Source: Rhea pennata
Taxonomy: Eukaryota > Chordata > Aves > Rheiformes > Rheidae
DNA: 64,000 bases
Reading direction: 5' to 3'
NCBI RefSeq assembly: GCF_028389875.1
Contig: NW_026907680.1
Coordinates: 434,001-498,000, forward strand
The position numbers and the translations under genes were made by a program. The notes beneath the pieces were generated by a model. That model was given only the letters and a program-made list of their open reading frames with translations. It made no database searches and was not told where the DNA came from. How positions within the stretch are numbered: position 1 is the first letter of the stretch; every line of letters starts with the position of its first letter. This document shows positions 45,880-56,935 of the stretch, one piece after another.

Positions 45880-46110
45880 TTTTTTCTCCTGGGGGCGAGC
45901 GGCCGCCGCCTGGCCAGAGCCTCTGGCTTCTCCGGAACGAGTCAAGCTCTGGGGCCGCCGGCCAAGCTGCGGTTCCCGTTGCAGTGACGGTCTCAAAGCT
46001 CGGGCAGCAGTGGAACGTCCCCGCTGCGGAACGACGCCTGCGCGAGCGTCTCACCACGCCTGCACGTGCCGCCGTTCCCCTTCTGCGGAATTGGCTTTTG
46101 GGGGAAAACA
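45880..46110. promoter_or_regulatory. CpG-rich patch between TMEM209 and the ERV
   Basis: The GC and CpG content rises sharply against the AT-rich surroundings ('gggcgagcggccgccgcctgg', 'gacgcctgcgcgagcgtctc'). Overlapping open frames on both strands (for example 45752-46291) are compositional. It could be the promoter of a neighbouring gene whose body was separated by the ERV junction 130 bp away. No exon or transcription-factor motif decides the strand. Confidence 0.35.
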
Positions 46111-46241
46111 CTTGCCTTTGTTTCAAAGAGCAGGCCCTGCTTTTAAAGGGGGGGAAGCCATTGCAAATTCAGGCAAATCGAAAAGGGGGTTAGAAGTTGA
46201 TGTGGTTTATTTTTTTAAACAGAGGGGTAAAACTGCGATAC

Positions 46242-46795
46242 TGTTGTCCCAAAATCTGGGTTCTGTTACCCGATGTGCAAGCAACCAATAGACACACAGG
46301 GTCGAGGTATTTGTTTATTTCATTTCTGCGCAGAGATGGGGGCTAGGTGGTAAATCCACAAAGCTAGCACACCTCCTCCCCGTCCCATTCTTGATTTACA
46401 CACGCTTTCCAGGGAGTATTTTATACAAATCTTTCTATTGGTTACAGTTTCGTTAACTCAGGTAATTGCTCTGCGCTTGTGCTTTCACATTCTTGTTAAT
46501 TAGCATAGGAAGCGAAGAAGAGGCGGTAATATCATTATCATGTCATTTCCATCTCATTATTCATTTAGGGGTGTGAAATTTAGTATGTTAATAAGCCTTA
46601 ATGAACCTAAGGTCACTTCTGGGATATTCTGCTGTTTTTGTCTTACCTACCCCTCGCAATCTTCACAGCGCTGTGGTTTCATGAAGGTTATTTAGCTGTA
46701 GCTGGTTATCCTTTGCAGTACTGTTTTTCTCTCTCCCTTGTCCTTGAGTCCTGTTAACTATTTGCAAGGTTTTTTCTCACAGTATTTCTCTAGCA
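46242..46795 (-). repeat. ERV 3' LTR
   Basis: About 554 bp, minus orientation, running TG...CA (TGCTAGAGAAATACTG to ATTTTGGGACAACA). Preceded on the minus strand by the polypurine tract and followed by GTATCGC, the flank next to the TMEM209 spacer. Confidence 0.92.
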
Positions 46796-46810
46796 ATTCC
46801 CCCCTCTGAG
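46796..46810 (-). other. ERV polypurine tract
   Basis: CTCAGAGGGGGGAAT on the minus strand immediately precedes the TG of the 3' LTR, as required for plus-strand priming. Confidence 0.85.
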
Positions 46811-47244
46811 ACTTGTTAATATCACTTATCTAGCAAGTCTCATTTAAACAACTTCAATTATTCTTACATGGATGTTAAGTTAATTCTAAGTATTTCCCAT
46901 GGCATGGGTAATCCAGGAGATTTGGGGAATAGAGAAGCAAATAGTAATATCTGAGTCACTTTTTCTGAAGGCCCGTATAAGCTACAAAATCAGGTTAGCT
47001 GTACCAATGAGCGTGCATAACAAAGTTAACAATGTCCTCATTTTCCATCTTAACTCTATAGCAAACAAATTAAATTAAACAAATCAATATTCTTGTAAAT
47101 CAGCTCTATCTATAATTAACAATACTATCAGAATGCAAAATAACACCTAGTAACACTTAAGAGCACTCTATTTCCATATAAAAGAGTTCAATTTTCCAAG
47201 TGCAGTTCATCACTTTTGTAACTTCTGTATTCTTCTCTTGGGAG

Positions 47245-48180
47245 CTATCTTGTGGGTGTGGCAGTCCACGAGTCATTCAAAGGTGCCTTCTGTATTCGGG
47301 AATAGTGGGTCCAGGAACTTATTCCCTCCACCTTTACTGCAGTAGGAGTTGTCAGAAGCACCAGGTAAGGTCCTTTCCACTTTTCTCTTAGTGGTTCTTC
47401 TTTCCATGTCCGAATATAAGCTAGATGCCCAGGCTTGAAGTCATGCACAGGGGAGTCCAATGGAAGGGGGGTACGTTGATTAAGGTACCTATGTAAAGAT
47501 GTTAGTACCCGAGACAAAGACAATAAATACTCTCTCAACATTTCTTCCCCTCTTACATGCATTTGATCACTTCGTCCCCCTATTTCATTAATTGGGTAAG
47601 GTTTCCCGTAAAGTGTTTCAAAAGGGCTTACTCCCTCTTTTATTCTCAGGGTTATTCTTATTCTCATCAAGGCCATTGGTAATACATCTACCCATTTAAG
47701 ATGGGTTTCCTGACACAGTCTTGAAATATGTCTTTTAAGTGTTTGGTTCATTCTTTCTACCTTACCGCTAGACTGGAGTCTGCATGGAGTGTGTAATTCC
47801 CATTTCATCTGTAAAAATCTGGATGTTCCTTGAACCACCTCTGAAATAAAATGAGGTCCATTATCTGAGGATATACCTTCAGGAATCACAAATCGAGGAA
47901 CTATCTCTTTTAGTAAAATCTTAATTACCTCTTTTGCATGATTGGTGGAGCATGGGAAGGCTTCTGGCCAACCAGAAAATGTATCTACCAAAACAAGTAA
48001 ATATTTAAACCGACCACATTTAGGCAATTCAGAGAAATCGATCTGCCAGTGTTCCCCTGGGGTTAATCCTCTTCTGAGATCTCCCATAGGTGGTTTCTTC
48101 TGAATTTTGGGATTAGTTGCACAACAGGTGGGGCATCTCCTTACAATAAGGTCAGCATTTGATAGCATCTTTGATCCCAC
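47245..48180 (-). pseudogene. ERV integrase region (pol)
   Basis: An open frame of 311 codons with the retroviral integrase core: CPTCCATN (the CC of the HHCC zinc site), WQIDF (first catalytic Asp), SSDNGPHFI (second Asp), and KVERMNQTLK (Glu), followed by the C-terminal DNA-binding part with HFKPG-like DFKPG and EEPLREKWKGPYLVLL. It is out of frame with the RNase H part, so a frameshift separates them. The gene is incomplete at its 5' end. Confidence 0.9.
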
Positions 48181-48337
48181 AGCGTATCTTTTTTACGCTG
48201 CTTATCATAGCATCTGCTCCCATGTGAGTTTCTTCATGCAGTCTCTTGAGGAGCACTTCCATCATTTTGGCTGTAGTTAAAACTTGTCCATTTGGGGTGA
48301 CTCACCACCCTTTAGCATTTTTTGTACATTCTAGCCT

Positions 48338-48841
48338 TTATGCCAACTGATTGTCTGAATATTCAGGAGGTCTCACCTGTATTTTTCTACTGGGTAATAA
48401 AGCCCCAATCACCTGTCCTGCTAGTGCTGCCTTTTTGGCTGCCATATCTGCTCTCCTGTTTCCTTGTGCCACTTCACTATTTCCCTTCTGGTGGGCTTTG
48501 CAATGCATTATAGCTACTTCTTTGGGTTCCACTGTTGCTTTGAACAATCTTAATATCTCTTGTCCATACTTGATATTACTTCCTCGAGAATTTAAGAGCC
48601 CTCATTCTTTCCAAATCGCTCCATGAGCGTGAACTACCCCAAAAGCATACTTTGAGTCAGTATCTATATTTACTCTTTGGCTCTTTCCGATTTCAAGGGC
48701 TCGTATAAGGGCAATGATTTCAGCCTCTTGTGCTGAGGTGTTTTGTGGCAATGGTTTAGCTTCTACTTCTTTCCATTGAGTCACTACTGCATATCCAGCC
48801 TTTCTCTCTCCATTCTGTACAAAGCTGCTACCCAGAGTCAA
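48338..48841 (-). pseudogene. ERV RNase H region, broken
   Basis: Two short frames hold RNase H features: TSAQEAEIIALIRAL and IDTDSKYAFGVVH (catalytic Glu and Asp), then after a stop at 48602, AIMHCKAHQKGNSEVAQGNR with the conserved His and Asp neighbourhood. The frame differs by one from the reverse-transcriptase frame, which it overlaps at 48828-48841. Confidence 0.85.
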
Positions 48842-50285
48842 TGTGCGGGCCTCTTGTATTAATAAAGACGGTGGCTGCTATAGCCCGGAGGCAGGCCGGC
48901 CATCCTTTACTTACTTTGTCTAATTGTTTAGAAAGATATGCCACCGGTCTTTTCCGGCTCCCAAGCATTTGGGTCATTACTCCCGAGGCCACCTGCTGCC
49001 GCTCATGCACATACAATTGAAAGGGTTTAGCCATATCTGGGAGTCCCAGTGCTGGAGCTTCCGTCAATTTCTTTTTTATTTCATCGAAACTAGCACGGCA
49101 TTCTGGGGTCCGCTCTAACCATTCTCCCGGACCCTTTAGGGCTGCGTATAAAGGTTTAGTTATCAGCCCAAAATTAGAGATCCATATACGGCAAAATCCT
49201 GCCATTCCCAAGAATCCTCTCAGCTGTCTTTTTGTGCGGGGTCCTGCAATTCGGCATATAGCCTCTTTTCTTTCCGCTCCTAGTGCACGTTCTCCTTTTG
49301 ATATTTTAAATCCAAGATATTGGACTTCCTTCTTCGCAATCTGAGCCTTTTTCTTTGAAACACGATACCCGGCAAGTCCCAAACAATTGAACAGACTCAC
49401 TGTCGCCTCTAAACATATTTGCTCTGAATCCACTCCACTCAAAATATCATCCACATACTGTAAAAGAGTGACATTTTTGTTACCTTCCTGCCATTGGGCT
49501 AGTTCTTTGGCCAAGATCTCACCAAACAGGATAGGGCTGTCCTTGAATCCTTGAGGAAGGACCGTCCAGCATAACTGCTCCATCCTCCTCGTAGTGGGAC
49601 TTTCCCATTCAAAGGCGAAAATTGTCTGGCTTTGTTCCTCTATAGGAATACAGAAAAAAGCATCTTTTAAATCTAGCACTGTAAAACAACTGTTAGTCTC
49701 AGGCACCGAGGCTAAAAGAGTATATGGGTTTGGCACGCTTGGATGGATATCTTTTGTTATTTGGTTCACTGCCCTCAGGTCCTGGACCAGTCGATATTCT
49801 TGGGAGCACGGTTTCCTTACCGGCAGGATTGGTGTATTGAATTCAGACTGACACTCTCTAAGCAAGCCATATTGCAAGAAGGCATTAATTAGGGGTTCCA
49901 ATCCTCTACGTGCTTCTAGCTTGATAGGGTACTGATGCACCCTAACTGGCTTCGCTCCTGGTTGCAGCTCTATTTTGACCGGAGTCGCGTTTTTTGCTTT
50001 GCCTGGCTTTGTTGAGGCCCAAACCAAGGGAATCACCGCATCCAATACACTTGAAGGGATACTTGCACTGTTATCGTCTGGAGCCGATCCCATCAAAAGG
50101 CAGATTTGTGCTCTCCATGCCAATTCTGGAGGGCTGTGGAGCTGCACGGAACTCTCAGAAAAGGTCACCTGCGCATTCAGTTTGCATAGTAAATCCCGTC
50201 CTAATAAAGGGAGGGGACATTCTGGCATAGAGAGAAATTCATGAGTCAATTTAGTACCTCTAATCGTGCACTCCATTGGTTGCAA
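48828..50285 (-). pseudogene. ERV reverse transcriptase region (pol)
   Basis: A 485-codon open frame. After the end of the protease domain (LLGRDLL) it shows RT landmarks: VLDLKDAFFCIPI, LPQGFKDSPILFGEIL and the catalytic YVDDIL (YXDD with valine, as in gammaretroviruses), then YLGFKISKG and the connection region ending near AATVFINT. The frame is the same as gag. Its N-terminus is separated from the protease start by stops, and its C-terminus by a frameshift before RNase H. Confidence 0.92.
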
Positions 50286-50477
50286 AAAATGGCCTCAAAG
50301 CTTTCCTTCCCATAGCCCCAACAATGGTGGTAGCAGTCTTACTTAAGGGTCCTTTACAACTAGTTATCATGAATGAGTGGCTCCACTATCTAATAAAAAA
50401 TCTATAGTTTCATTCCCCAGCTTTACTGGAACCAGGGGATCAGCTGAGGAAATTCTGATTTTCTCCCCCGGTCCCCT
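50286..50477 (-). pseudogene. ERV protease N-terminal region, interrupted
   Basis: In the gag frame, after a UGA, the sequence shows VPVKLGNETIDFLLDSGA, the aspartic protease active site (LLDSG). At least two stops follow before the RT frame opens. The gag UGA is in phase with protease, as expected for readthrough expression in gammaretroviruses. Confidence 0.8.
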
Positions 50478-51897
50478 TCATTCCATATGTGACTCCTCTA
50501 ACATAATTAGGTCGGTGCTTGCTGGGCTCTGTAGCTTTGTTATCCTTCTTCGATTGGGACATTCATCTTTCCAGTGCCCTTCCTGTCTACAAACTGCACA
50601 TTGATTTGGACCCAAAGCGGGTCTAGGGAGGCCTCCTCCTGGCCTCCCTCCCCTTCCACCTCTTCCTCCTCTGTTACCTCTCCTGCTTCCCCTGCCCCTG
50701 CCTTGGGATTCATTCCTCTGGACAGCTGCCAGGAGAAAAGCCTGCAGTTTCATTTGATTTTGTGTTTCTCTTGTTCTCTTTTCATCTCGATTATTCTATA
50801 CCTTATACGCTATTTCTATCAGCTGTGGAATAGACATTCCCCCAGCTCCATCTACCTTCTGCAGCTTCTTTCTAATATCCTGAGCTGACTGGCCAATGAA
50901 GAGCATATTAAACAGCCTTTGATTCGCTTCCTCATTTGGATCCAGGTCTGTCCATTTTCTGGCTCTTTCGCATAATCTTTCATAAAAGGCCAAGGGATTT
51001 TCTTCAGGCCCTTGCTTTACTTCATACAATTTTGACACAGTCTTTGGTTTCGGAACCCCGTACTGAACCTTATATAAAAATAGATATTGATACTGCTTCA
51101 ATAGCTCCCTACCCTTGCTCCTATTTGGATCCCACTCTGGATCCTTTCTGGTGGGTAAATAGACCTCAGGTTCCCCCTTTCTGTCCCTTCTCTCACCCTC
51201 TTCTTTTGCCTTAGCAATTACCAGCCTCCTTTCTTCTCCCGTCAGGAAAGCATTCAACAGCACCTGCACATCTCTCCAGTTAGGATTATGAGTTATCATA
51301 ATAGTCTCCAAAAGCTGATTCAGCTTCTCAGGATTTTCCCTATATGATCCAACAGACTGCTTCCAGTTTAGTAAATCCGAGGTTGTAAAAGGAACATGTA
51401 CAAATACTGGCAGCCCTTCTGGTCCCACTGCTTGTCTCAAAGGAGCCTGTAGAACAGGTTGTTTCCGTCTCCTAGTTCGGCCAGAAATAGGGCTGGACTC
51501 TTGGCTTTCTAGCGGGGGGGCCGATGCTTCAACTGCGGTGGAATCGTTTCCACAAGAGGGGGGCACTGTCAGTAGTTGTACATCCTCCTGCTCCTCTCCA
51601 TTCAGAATTTGTCTGTTAGCACAATACCTGCTCTCTTCCTTCTTTCCTACTGCAACCATTACAGATTCCTCCTTACTTATAGGTTCACATTCCCTCTGAA
51701 TTTCTGCTTCCCTATATAGCGACAAAAGCCTCCACATAGGGTATTTCATCCCACTTCCCCTTCCGGCAACAAAACAGCAGTAACTGTAATATAGTGTTAT
51801 AGTTCAAGGTCCCATTTTTTGGCCATTGCTCATCACATTCCAGCTTATACATTGGCCACCATTGATTACAACATCTTTTCTTTCTTTTTTTTGTCAT
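50478..51897 (-). pseudogene. ERV gag region (matrix, capsid, nucleocapsid), broken
   Basis: Matrix-like start at 51897 (WPKNGTLNYNTILQLL). A frameshift near 51730 leads to a 317-codon frame with a proline-rich part and a capsid (FTTSDLLNWKQSVGSYREN; NPNWRDVQVLLNAFLTGEER). A TAG at 50796-50798 interrupts before nucleocapsid, which has an RG-rich stretch and a single CCHC zinc knuckle (CAVCRQEGHWKDEC). One knuckle is typical of gammaretroviruses. The gag frame ends in a TGA at 50478-50480. Confidence 0.88.
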
Positions 51898-52349
51898 CCG
51901 ATCTCCTCCAAAAATATTCTAGTGTTTCAAAATACAACCCAAAGGGATACAGGGAGGAATCGTGGATTGGCTTGATCCCATGTTAATTACCGAGAAATAC
52001 CAACCTTATTACTTAGAAATAACTTTTTTCCCGTACCTTTGTGCGCACTCCGCTCTGACCCCTCTGGTCAATTTAAGGCAACCTTTGCCGAGCGTCTACG
52101 TGCGACGTAATTCAACATAGTCTTCCACGTAAGTAAGTAAATTTGATACTCACCAATCCAAAGATTCACCCCCCTTTCGCCCTGGCACAAATATCTCTGG
52201 TCGGCGTTGCACCTTTGAGCCTCTTGTCATCCCAACTTCGGAGGGAGGTCAGAGGACTCCCCGATCAACAGGTCGGTGCATCCTGGAGCTCGATCCGATC
52301 CAGTCCGCTGTCGGGAACGGCAAGATGATCCAGGCAAGGCCTTCTGGCA

Positions 52350-52368
52350 AGTCCCATCTGGGTCGCCA
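52350..52368 (-). other. ERV primer-binding site, tRNA-Arg type
   Basis: TGGCGACCCAGATGGGACT on the minus strand lies 3 bases after the 5' LTR. It is complementary to the 3' end of vertebrate tRNA-Arg(CCG) (AGTCCCATCTGGGTCG plus CCA), recalled from general knowledge. The leader between here and 51900 has no open gene. Confidence 0.75.
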
Positions 52369-52371
52369 AAC

Positions 52372-52924
52372 TGTTGTCCCAAAATCTGGGTTCTGTTACC
52401 TGGTGTGCAAGCAACCAATAGACACAAAGGGTCGAGATATTTGTTGATTTCATTTCTGCGCAGAGATGGGGGCTAGGTGGTAAATCCACAGAGCTAGCAC
52501 ACCTCCTCCCCCTCTCATTCTTTGTTTATACACGCTTTTCAAAGAGTACTTCATGCAAGTTTTCCTATTGGTTACAGTTTCGTTAACTCAGGTAATTGCT
52601 CTGCGCTTGCGCTTTCACATTCTTGTTAATTAGCATAGGAAGTGAAGAAGAGGCGGTAACATCATTATCATGTCATTTCCATCTCATTATTCATTTAGGG
52701 GTGTGAAGTTTAATATGTTAATAAGCCTTAATGAACCTGAGGTCACGTCTGGGTTATTCTGCTGTGTTTGTCTTATCTACCCCTCGCAATCTTCAAAGCG
52801 TTGTGGTTTCATCAAGGTTACTTAGCCGGAGCTGGTTATCCTTTGCAGTACTGTTTTTCTCTCCCCCGTGTCCTTGAGTCTTGTTAACTATTTGCAAGGT
52901 TTTTCCCACAGTATTTCTCTAACA
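52372..52924 (-). repeat. ERV 5' LTR
   Basis: About 553 bp, minus orientation, TGTTAGAGAAATACTG to ATTTTGGGACAACA. Its outer flank (GGTGTTGG on the minus strand) is duplicated-block sequence also present at about 8735, in contrast to the 3' LTR flank. Confidence 0.92.
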
Positions 52925-53622
52925 CCAACACCCCTGCTGCTTCCTCAGGCTGGTTGTGCCCTCCTAGGCACTAACAGCAGCCTTGTGGCCACTGGTGGCC
53001 TCTCAGGTCTTGAGGCCCAAGTGAGCTCACTAGCAGAAGCAGCAGCAAGGTTCCTCCTCCTGGCTTCCAGGTGGGTGGGGCTGGAATCACCTCCCTGTCA
53101 GCACTGACACCATTTTCCTGCTGCGAGGCTCCCGGGTGCACGGCACAAGTGCCCTCACACTCAGCATCAAAGCCTTGTGCCTGCCAGTGGCCATGCTGGG
53201 CTGCACTGGAGGGTTTTCCAGTGCATGAGGACTGAAGTAGGGGACACAGAACAGATCCAAGAGCAATGTGCTCAGTGCTAAGAGAACGTTGAAAACGCTA
53301 CATGTCTGTAGCCGGAAGAGAATGGAAGGGAGCAGAGGGACTGCTTTGGCTAAAAGGCAGCGCCTGCCTGGAGCAAGACCACACGTGTGCTTCCATACAA
53401 AATGTTTAGGCAGCTCCACCAAGCTGCAGAAGAAAGGTTAGCCAGTTGGTTACTCGCACGAGAAGGGACATGGACTTTACGGTGCCAGACAAGCTCCGTA
53501 TCCCTGCAGGCTTGTTAGGGGGAAGTGCAGTGTGCCTGGCAGTTTTTGAAACCCCTTGGAGTTTAGGTTCAGCCTGCGGCAAGGATTTCTCACAGCCAGA
53601 CCATTTAGTGGGAAACCATTAC

Positions 53623-53815
53623 CGTGCTGTGTAAAGCAAATATTTTTCACCAGCTTTGCATAGTGTTTTGTGCCGGTCACATCCTTTCTGCTCAGAATAT
53701 CACAATGCCTCTGTATTGTCTGGGAAAGTGGAGTCGTGGGGTACATGTGCATTTGCTGCAGATCCTTCAGTAGATGCATGGAGGCCAACACATGCACTTC
53801 CAACTTCACTTGCAC
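53623..53815 (-). other. 193-nt exon of an unrecognised gene (right copy)
   Basis: Same length and splice sites (CCCAG acceptor, GTAATG donor) as 6930-7122. The frame starts VQVKLEVHVLASMHLLKDLQ and has several amino-acid changes relative to the left copy (RAIQRNRD to QTIQRHCD) but no stop. Confidence 0.5.
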
Positions 53816-54052
53816 CTGGGAGAGGGGAAAAAAAATCCAGTGTTAGTTTTACAGCACATGTAGCCCAAAGCATTTGTCGAAATAAATAGTACCTGGGAGT
53901 GGATGGTGCAAAAATGTAGAGAGATGTAAAGCCCTCAGAGGAACTCAAAATGAAAGGGGCCCACACAGATGAAGACATTTGATTTTTTGTGTTTGATTAT
54001 CACTCAACGGGCTCCTGAAAGAGAGTGAAGGAAATTCCACTGGATATCCCCG

Positions 54053-54360
54053 TCAAAGGGATGGGGCCGAACTCTTTTCACTAGTGCCACGCAACAGGAC
54101 AAGAGGCAACGGGCACAAACTGAACCAGTGGAAGCTCCGCCTCAATATGAGGAGGAATTTCTTCCCTGTGAGAGTGACTGAGCACTGGGAGAGGTTTCCC
54201 AGAGACATTGTGGAGTCTCCTCCTCTGGGGAGATTCAGACCCTGCCCGGATGCAACCCTGTCTAACATGGTCTAGGTGACCCTGCTTGAGCGGGGAGGTA
54301 GGACTAGATGATCCCCTGAGGTCCCTTCCAACCTTACCCATTCTGTGATTCTGTGATATG
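54053..54360 (+). mobile_element. CR1 LINE, 5'-truncated
   Basis: From 'aaagggatggggccgaactcttttcac' to 'ggtgaccctgcttgagcggggaggtaggactagatgatcccctgaggtcccttccaacc' and 'cattctgtgattctgtgat'. It is most similar to the CR1 at 11455-11872. It is absent from the left partner segment. Confidence 0.88.
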
Positions 54361-54927
54361 CACCACACGTTTTCAGAAAACCCACCGACCATATCTACTT
54401 ACACCATTGGCCAACCTGGACCCCTCAGGTCTCTCTGTCTCCAAGCGTCCCATCTTCTTTCACAGCTCAGAAAGGCAGTTTTATGGAGGACAAATCTTTT
54501 AGCCGCTTTCTGCTGAGCCTTCTCGATGGAGATGTATATGCATACACAAACACACACACGGGTACCACTTGCCCTGTCGAAACTTCCTTTTTTTCCAGGG
54601 AAGCTCCTCTACAGGACTATGTAAAACAACCAAGAAGACCCTCACTGTCTTCCTGCATCGAGCACAATCAGATAAAGTCTCAGAAGCCAATAAATGACAC
54701 TGCTCCCAGTCAGCATGGGATGACATTCAAAAATGCTAGTGTTAGGCAAGAGGTTTGTGGACATGCCAGCAAGTGTTGAAAGCTGTAGAGAAACAAATCA
54801 CAGTGCTGGGTGAGGAAAAGATCCTGGAGCAAAAAGGACCTCTCTGAGAGCTCTGTGCTTTGAAATAGGTCCTGTCACAAAGCAGGGACTCCAGAGGAAC
54901 CAGTTTGCCCTCCTCCTCCGCCCATAC

Positions 54928-55047
54928 CTTTCCTTTGTCAGAGCCTGGGAAGCACACTGCATACACGAGTGGAAGGCCCACATCTCCAATGGATCTGAGG
55001 AGCTTTCCTTCTCTGACAATACCTATGCAGACTCTTCCTGTGCCCTT
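54928..55047 (-). other. 40-codon exon of an unrecognised gene (intact copy)
   Basis: Acceptor CATTCGCAG and donor GTATGG bracket exactly 120 nt. The frame reads KGTGRVCIGIVREGKLLRS, then GDVGLPLVYAVCFPGSDKGK. It lies on the same strand as, and upstream of, the 193-nt exon at 53623-53815, so the two could belong to one gene. The left copy (4259-4372) has lost both splice sites. Family not recognised. Confidence 0.5.
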
Positions 55048-56539
55048 CTGCGAATGGAGCCATTAGGAGCCACAGTCATCTCAGTGTGGCCGGGGACACT
55101 GGTGGGGAGTTCTTGTTTTCTTCTTGAAATTGTATGAGTAAAGAGAAAAGCAAGAACTCAGCCCGTCCAGGAGAGCTCCTGCTGAAGGTTGCAGCCCAGC
55201 ATGCCAAGAGGCCCACTTTCCTTCTGAGACCATACTTGAAGACCAGGCTGAGAAATTGTGGGCTTTCGCTGAGGACTTTGGCTCCCCAGTATGACTTAAG
55301 GCCTTTGTGATGAGTTCCCGTGCCCTTTTCCGATCCAAATCATGCTCCATACGTGCCCCATACAGGCAGCTGACTCTCTGCTGCGACAATCGTGGTCTGG
55401 AGGAAAAAGCCAGCCCAAGATGTCTTTCTGCCTTGCTTGCTTCTGGTAGGGATCAATCTTTTCAAACAAACCAAAACCAGAACCTCTCATTCCTCTCCAT
55501 GTTATAGGCTCCCCAAATAAGAGCTACAGAAGGACCAAAGCACAGGGAATGGCTGGGCAATAAAGTGCCAGAGGGTATTTGCTGCAGGAGGAGTGAGGCC
55601 TGTTGGGGAGAAAATGACCACATCTGAACTTTGCATGCACCGGGGCAGGCTGTGAGCTAACAGCTCTTGGTCAGGAAGGAGAGGCAAGAGAGAGGTCGCT
55701 GAAAGCCGCATCTCCTTGCCCTGCAGAGGTGAGAAGAAGCCCAGCAGAAGTGCTTTGAAGAGGAAGAGAGAAGACAAGCAAGGAGCCGCATGTGACCCTG
55801 CCACAGGTTGACGGTGTGCTTTCAGCCCAAGGTGGGGGTGCGCTTCTAAAAGGACCAAGCAGGCAAAGGCTTTGTGTCTCCTGCCTCTGGCTGAGGAAGC
55901 TCCCAGGCCTCAGGCTGCTGGAAGAAGACCCTGTTGGGGCAATCAGTGCATTCTTGGCTGTTCTGCACCTACTTGCTGCTGTTCCAGCCTGTGCTGAAAC
56001 ACCATGTGACTGGAGCCAGTGCTCTCTGCTCCTGCTCTGCAAAGCTGTTGGCCTAAGCCTCTTCACTCCCTCGGCATCCATGGCAAAGCCATCAAAGGAC
56101 GCCAGCTTCGGATGAGATCAGTCTAATGCCTCGTGTTTCCCAGCACAGGAGCTCTGGCTTCCTCCGCTTGCTGCTTTGTTTGCAAGAGCAACCTCTTTTT
56201 GTCTCTCAGAGTCCTACCTTTGAAGGGCAGGCTTGTTCCATTTGTCTTCCCCTCAGGGATGGGAGGTGCAAGAGCAGAATCTGGCAGAAAATAGGACGCA
56301 AGCACAGAGCTGAGGAATGAGCCCAAAGACAGCAAAGGCCTCTTCTCCCACTGCGGGCTGCAGCTCTCGGAACCCTGGCCTCAAGTACTGCGTGAGCTGC
56401 AGTCTGCAAGCAGAACCTCCGTGTTTGTGGAGAAAATGGGCACAGGCATCTTGGATGTCTGCAGTCTTCTCCACGGGACTTGCCAGAGTTGATGTACTGC
56501 TATGAAGATGGTTAGAAGGCTGGGTCATCTCTCTAAGGA

Positions 56540-56935
56540 GGAAAGGCTGTAAGGACTGTGCTTGTTTAGCCTCCAGAAGAGAAGCCTGAGAGGGGATCTT
56601 ACCCATGTCTACAAATACCTCAAGGGAGGGTGTCAAGAGGATGGGAGCGGGCTCTTTTCTGTGGTGCCAAGTGCTAGGAGAAGAGGCAGTGCACACGAAC
56701 AAGAACACAGGGAGCTCCACCTGACTCTGAGGAAAAACTTCTTTCTGGTGAGAGTGACCGAGCATTGGGACAGGTTGTCCAGAGAGGTAGTGGAGTTTCC
56801 TTCTCTGGAGACATTCAGAGGCTGCCTGGTGTGATCCTGTGCAGTGTGCTGTAGGTGACCCTGCTTGAGCAGGGGGGTTGGACGAGATGATCTCCAGAGG
56901 CCCCTTCCAACCTCCACCCTTCGATGATTCTGTGA
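56540..56935 (+). mobile_element. CR1 LINE, 5'-truncated
   Basis: 'aaggctgtaaggactgtgcttgtttagcctccagaagag' through 'ctcaagggagggtgtcaagagg' to 'ggtgaccctgcttgagcaggggggttggacgagatgatctcc' and 'cgatgattctgtgat'. The last ~100 bp are present in the left arm (30714-30812), so the large inverted repeat breaks within this element. Confidence 0.88.

Larger units (their letters stand above)
46242..52924 (-). mobile_element. Gammaretrovirus-like (class I) ERV, env-less, two LTRs
   Basis: A 6.7 kb provirus on the minus strand: 5' LTR (52924-52372), primer-binding site, leader, gag, protease, reverse transcriptase, RNase H, integrase, polypurine tract, 3' LTR (46795-46242). Gag and pol lie mainly in one frame separated by a single UGA, the gammaretroviral layout. 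Between the integrase frame end (47245) and the polypurine tract there are only about 435 AT-rich bases, so no env gene remains. Several stops and frameshifts disable every gene. By eye the LTRs differ at about 40 of 553 positions. The bases flanking the two LTRs do not match, so no target duplication is evident. Confidence 0.92.
52925..56430 (-). repeat. Segmental duplication, right copy (inverted partner of 3.2-8.8 kb)
   Basis: Reverse-complement blocks of the left segment, in reversed order, beginning directly at the ERV LTR with the last minisatellite unit. It is shorter than the left copy (no equivalent of 5227-6070) and has its own CR1 at 54053-54360. Two splice-bounded exons are retained (53623-53815 and 54928-55047). 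Confidence 0.75.

Noticed and set aside
45752-46291. 179-codon plus-strand frame downstream of TMEM209
   Set aside because: It spans a CpG-rich patch and runs into the ERV LTR; overlapping frames on both strands are equally open.
52350-52368. Sequence matching a tRNA-Arg 3' end, as a possible tRNA gene
   Set aside because: Only the last ~16-19 bases match and they sit 3 bases from an LTR, so it is a primer-binding site.
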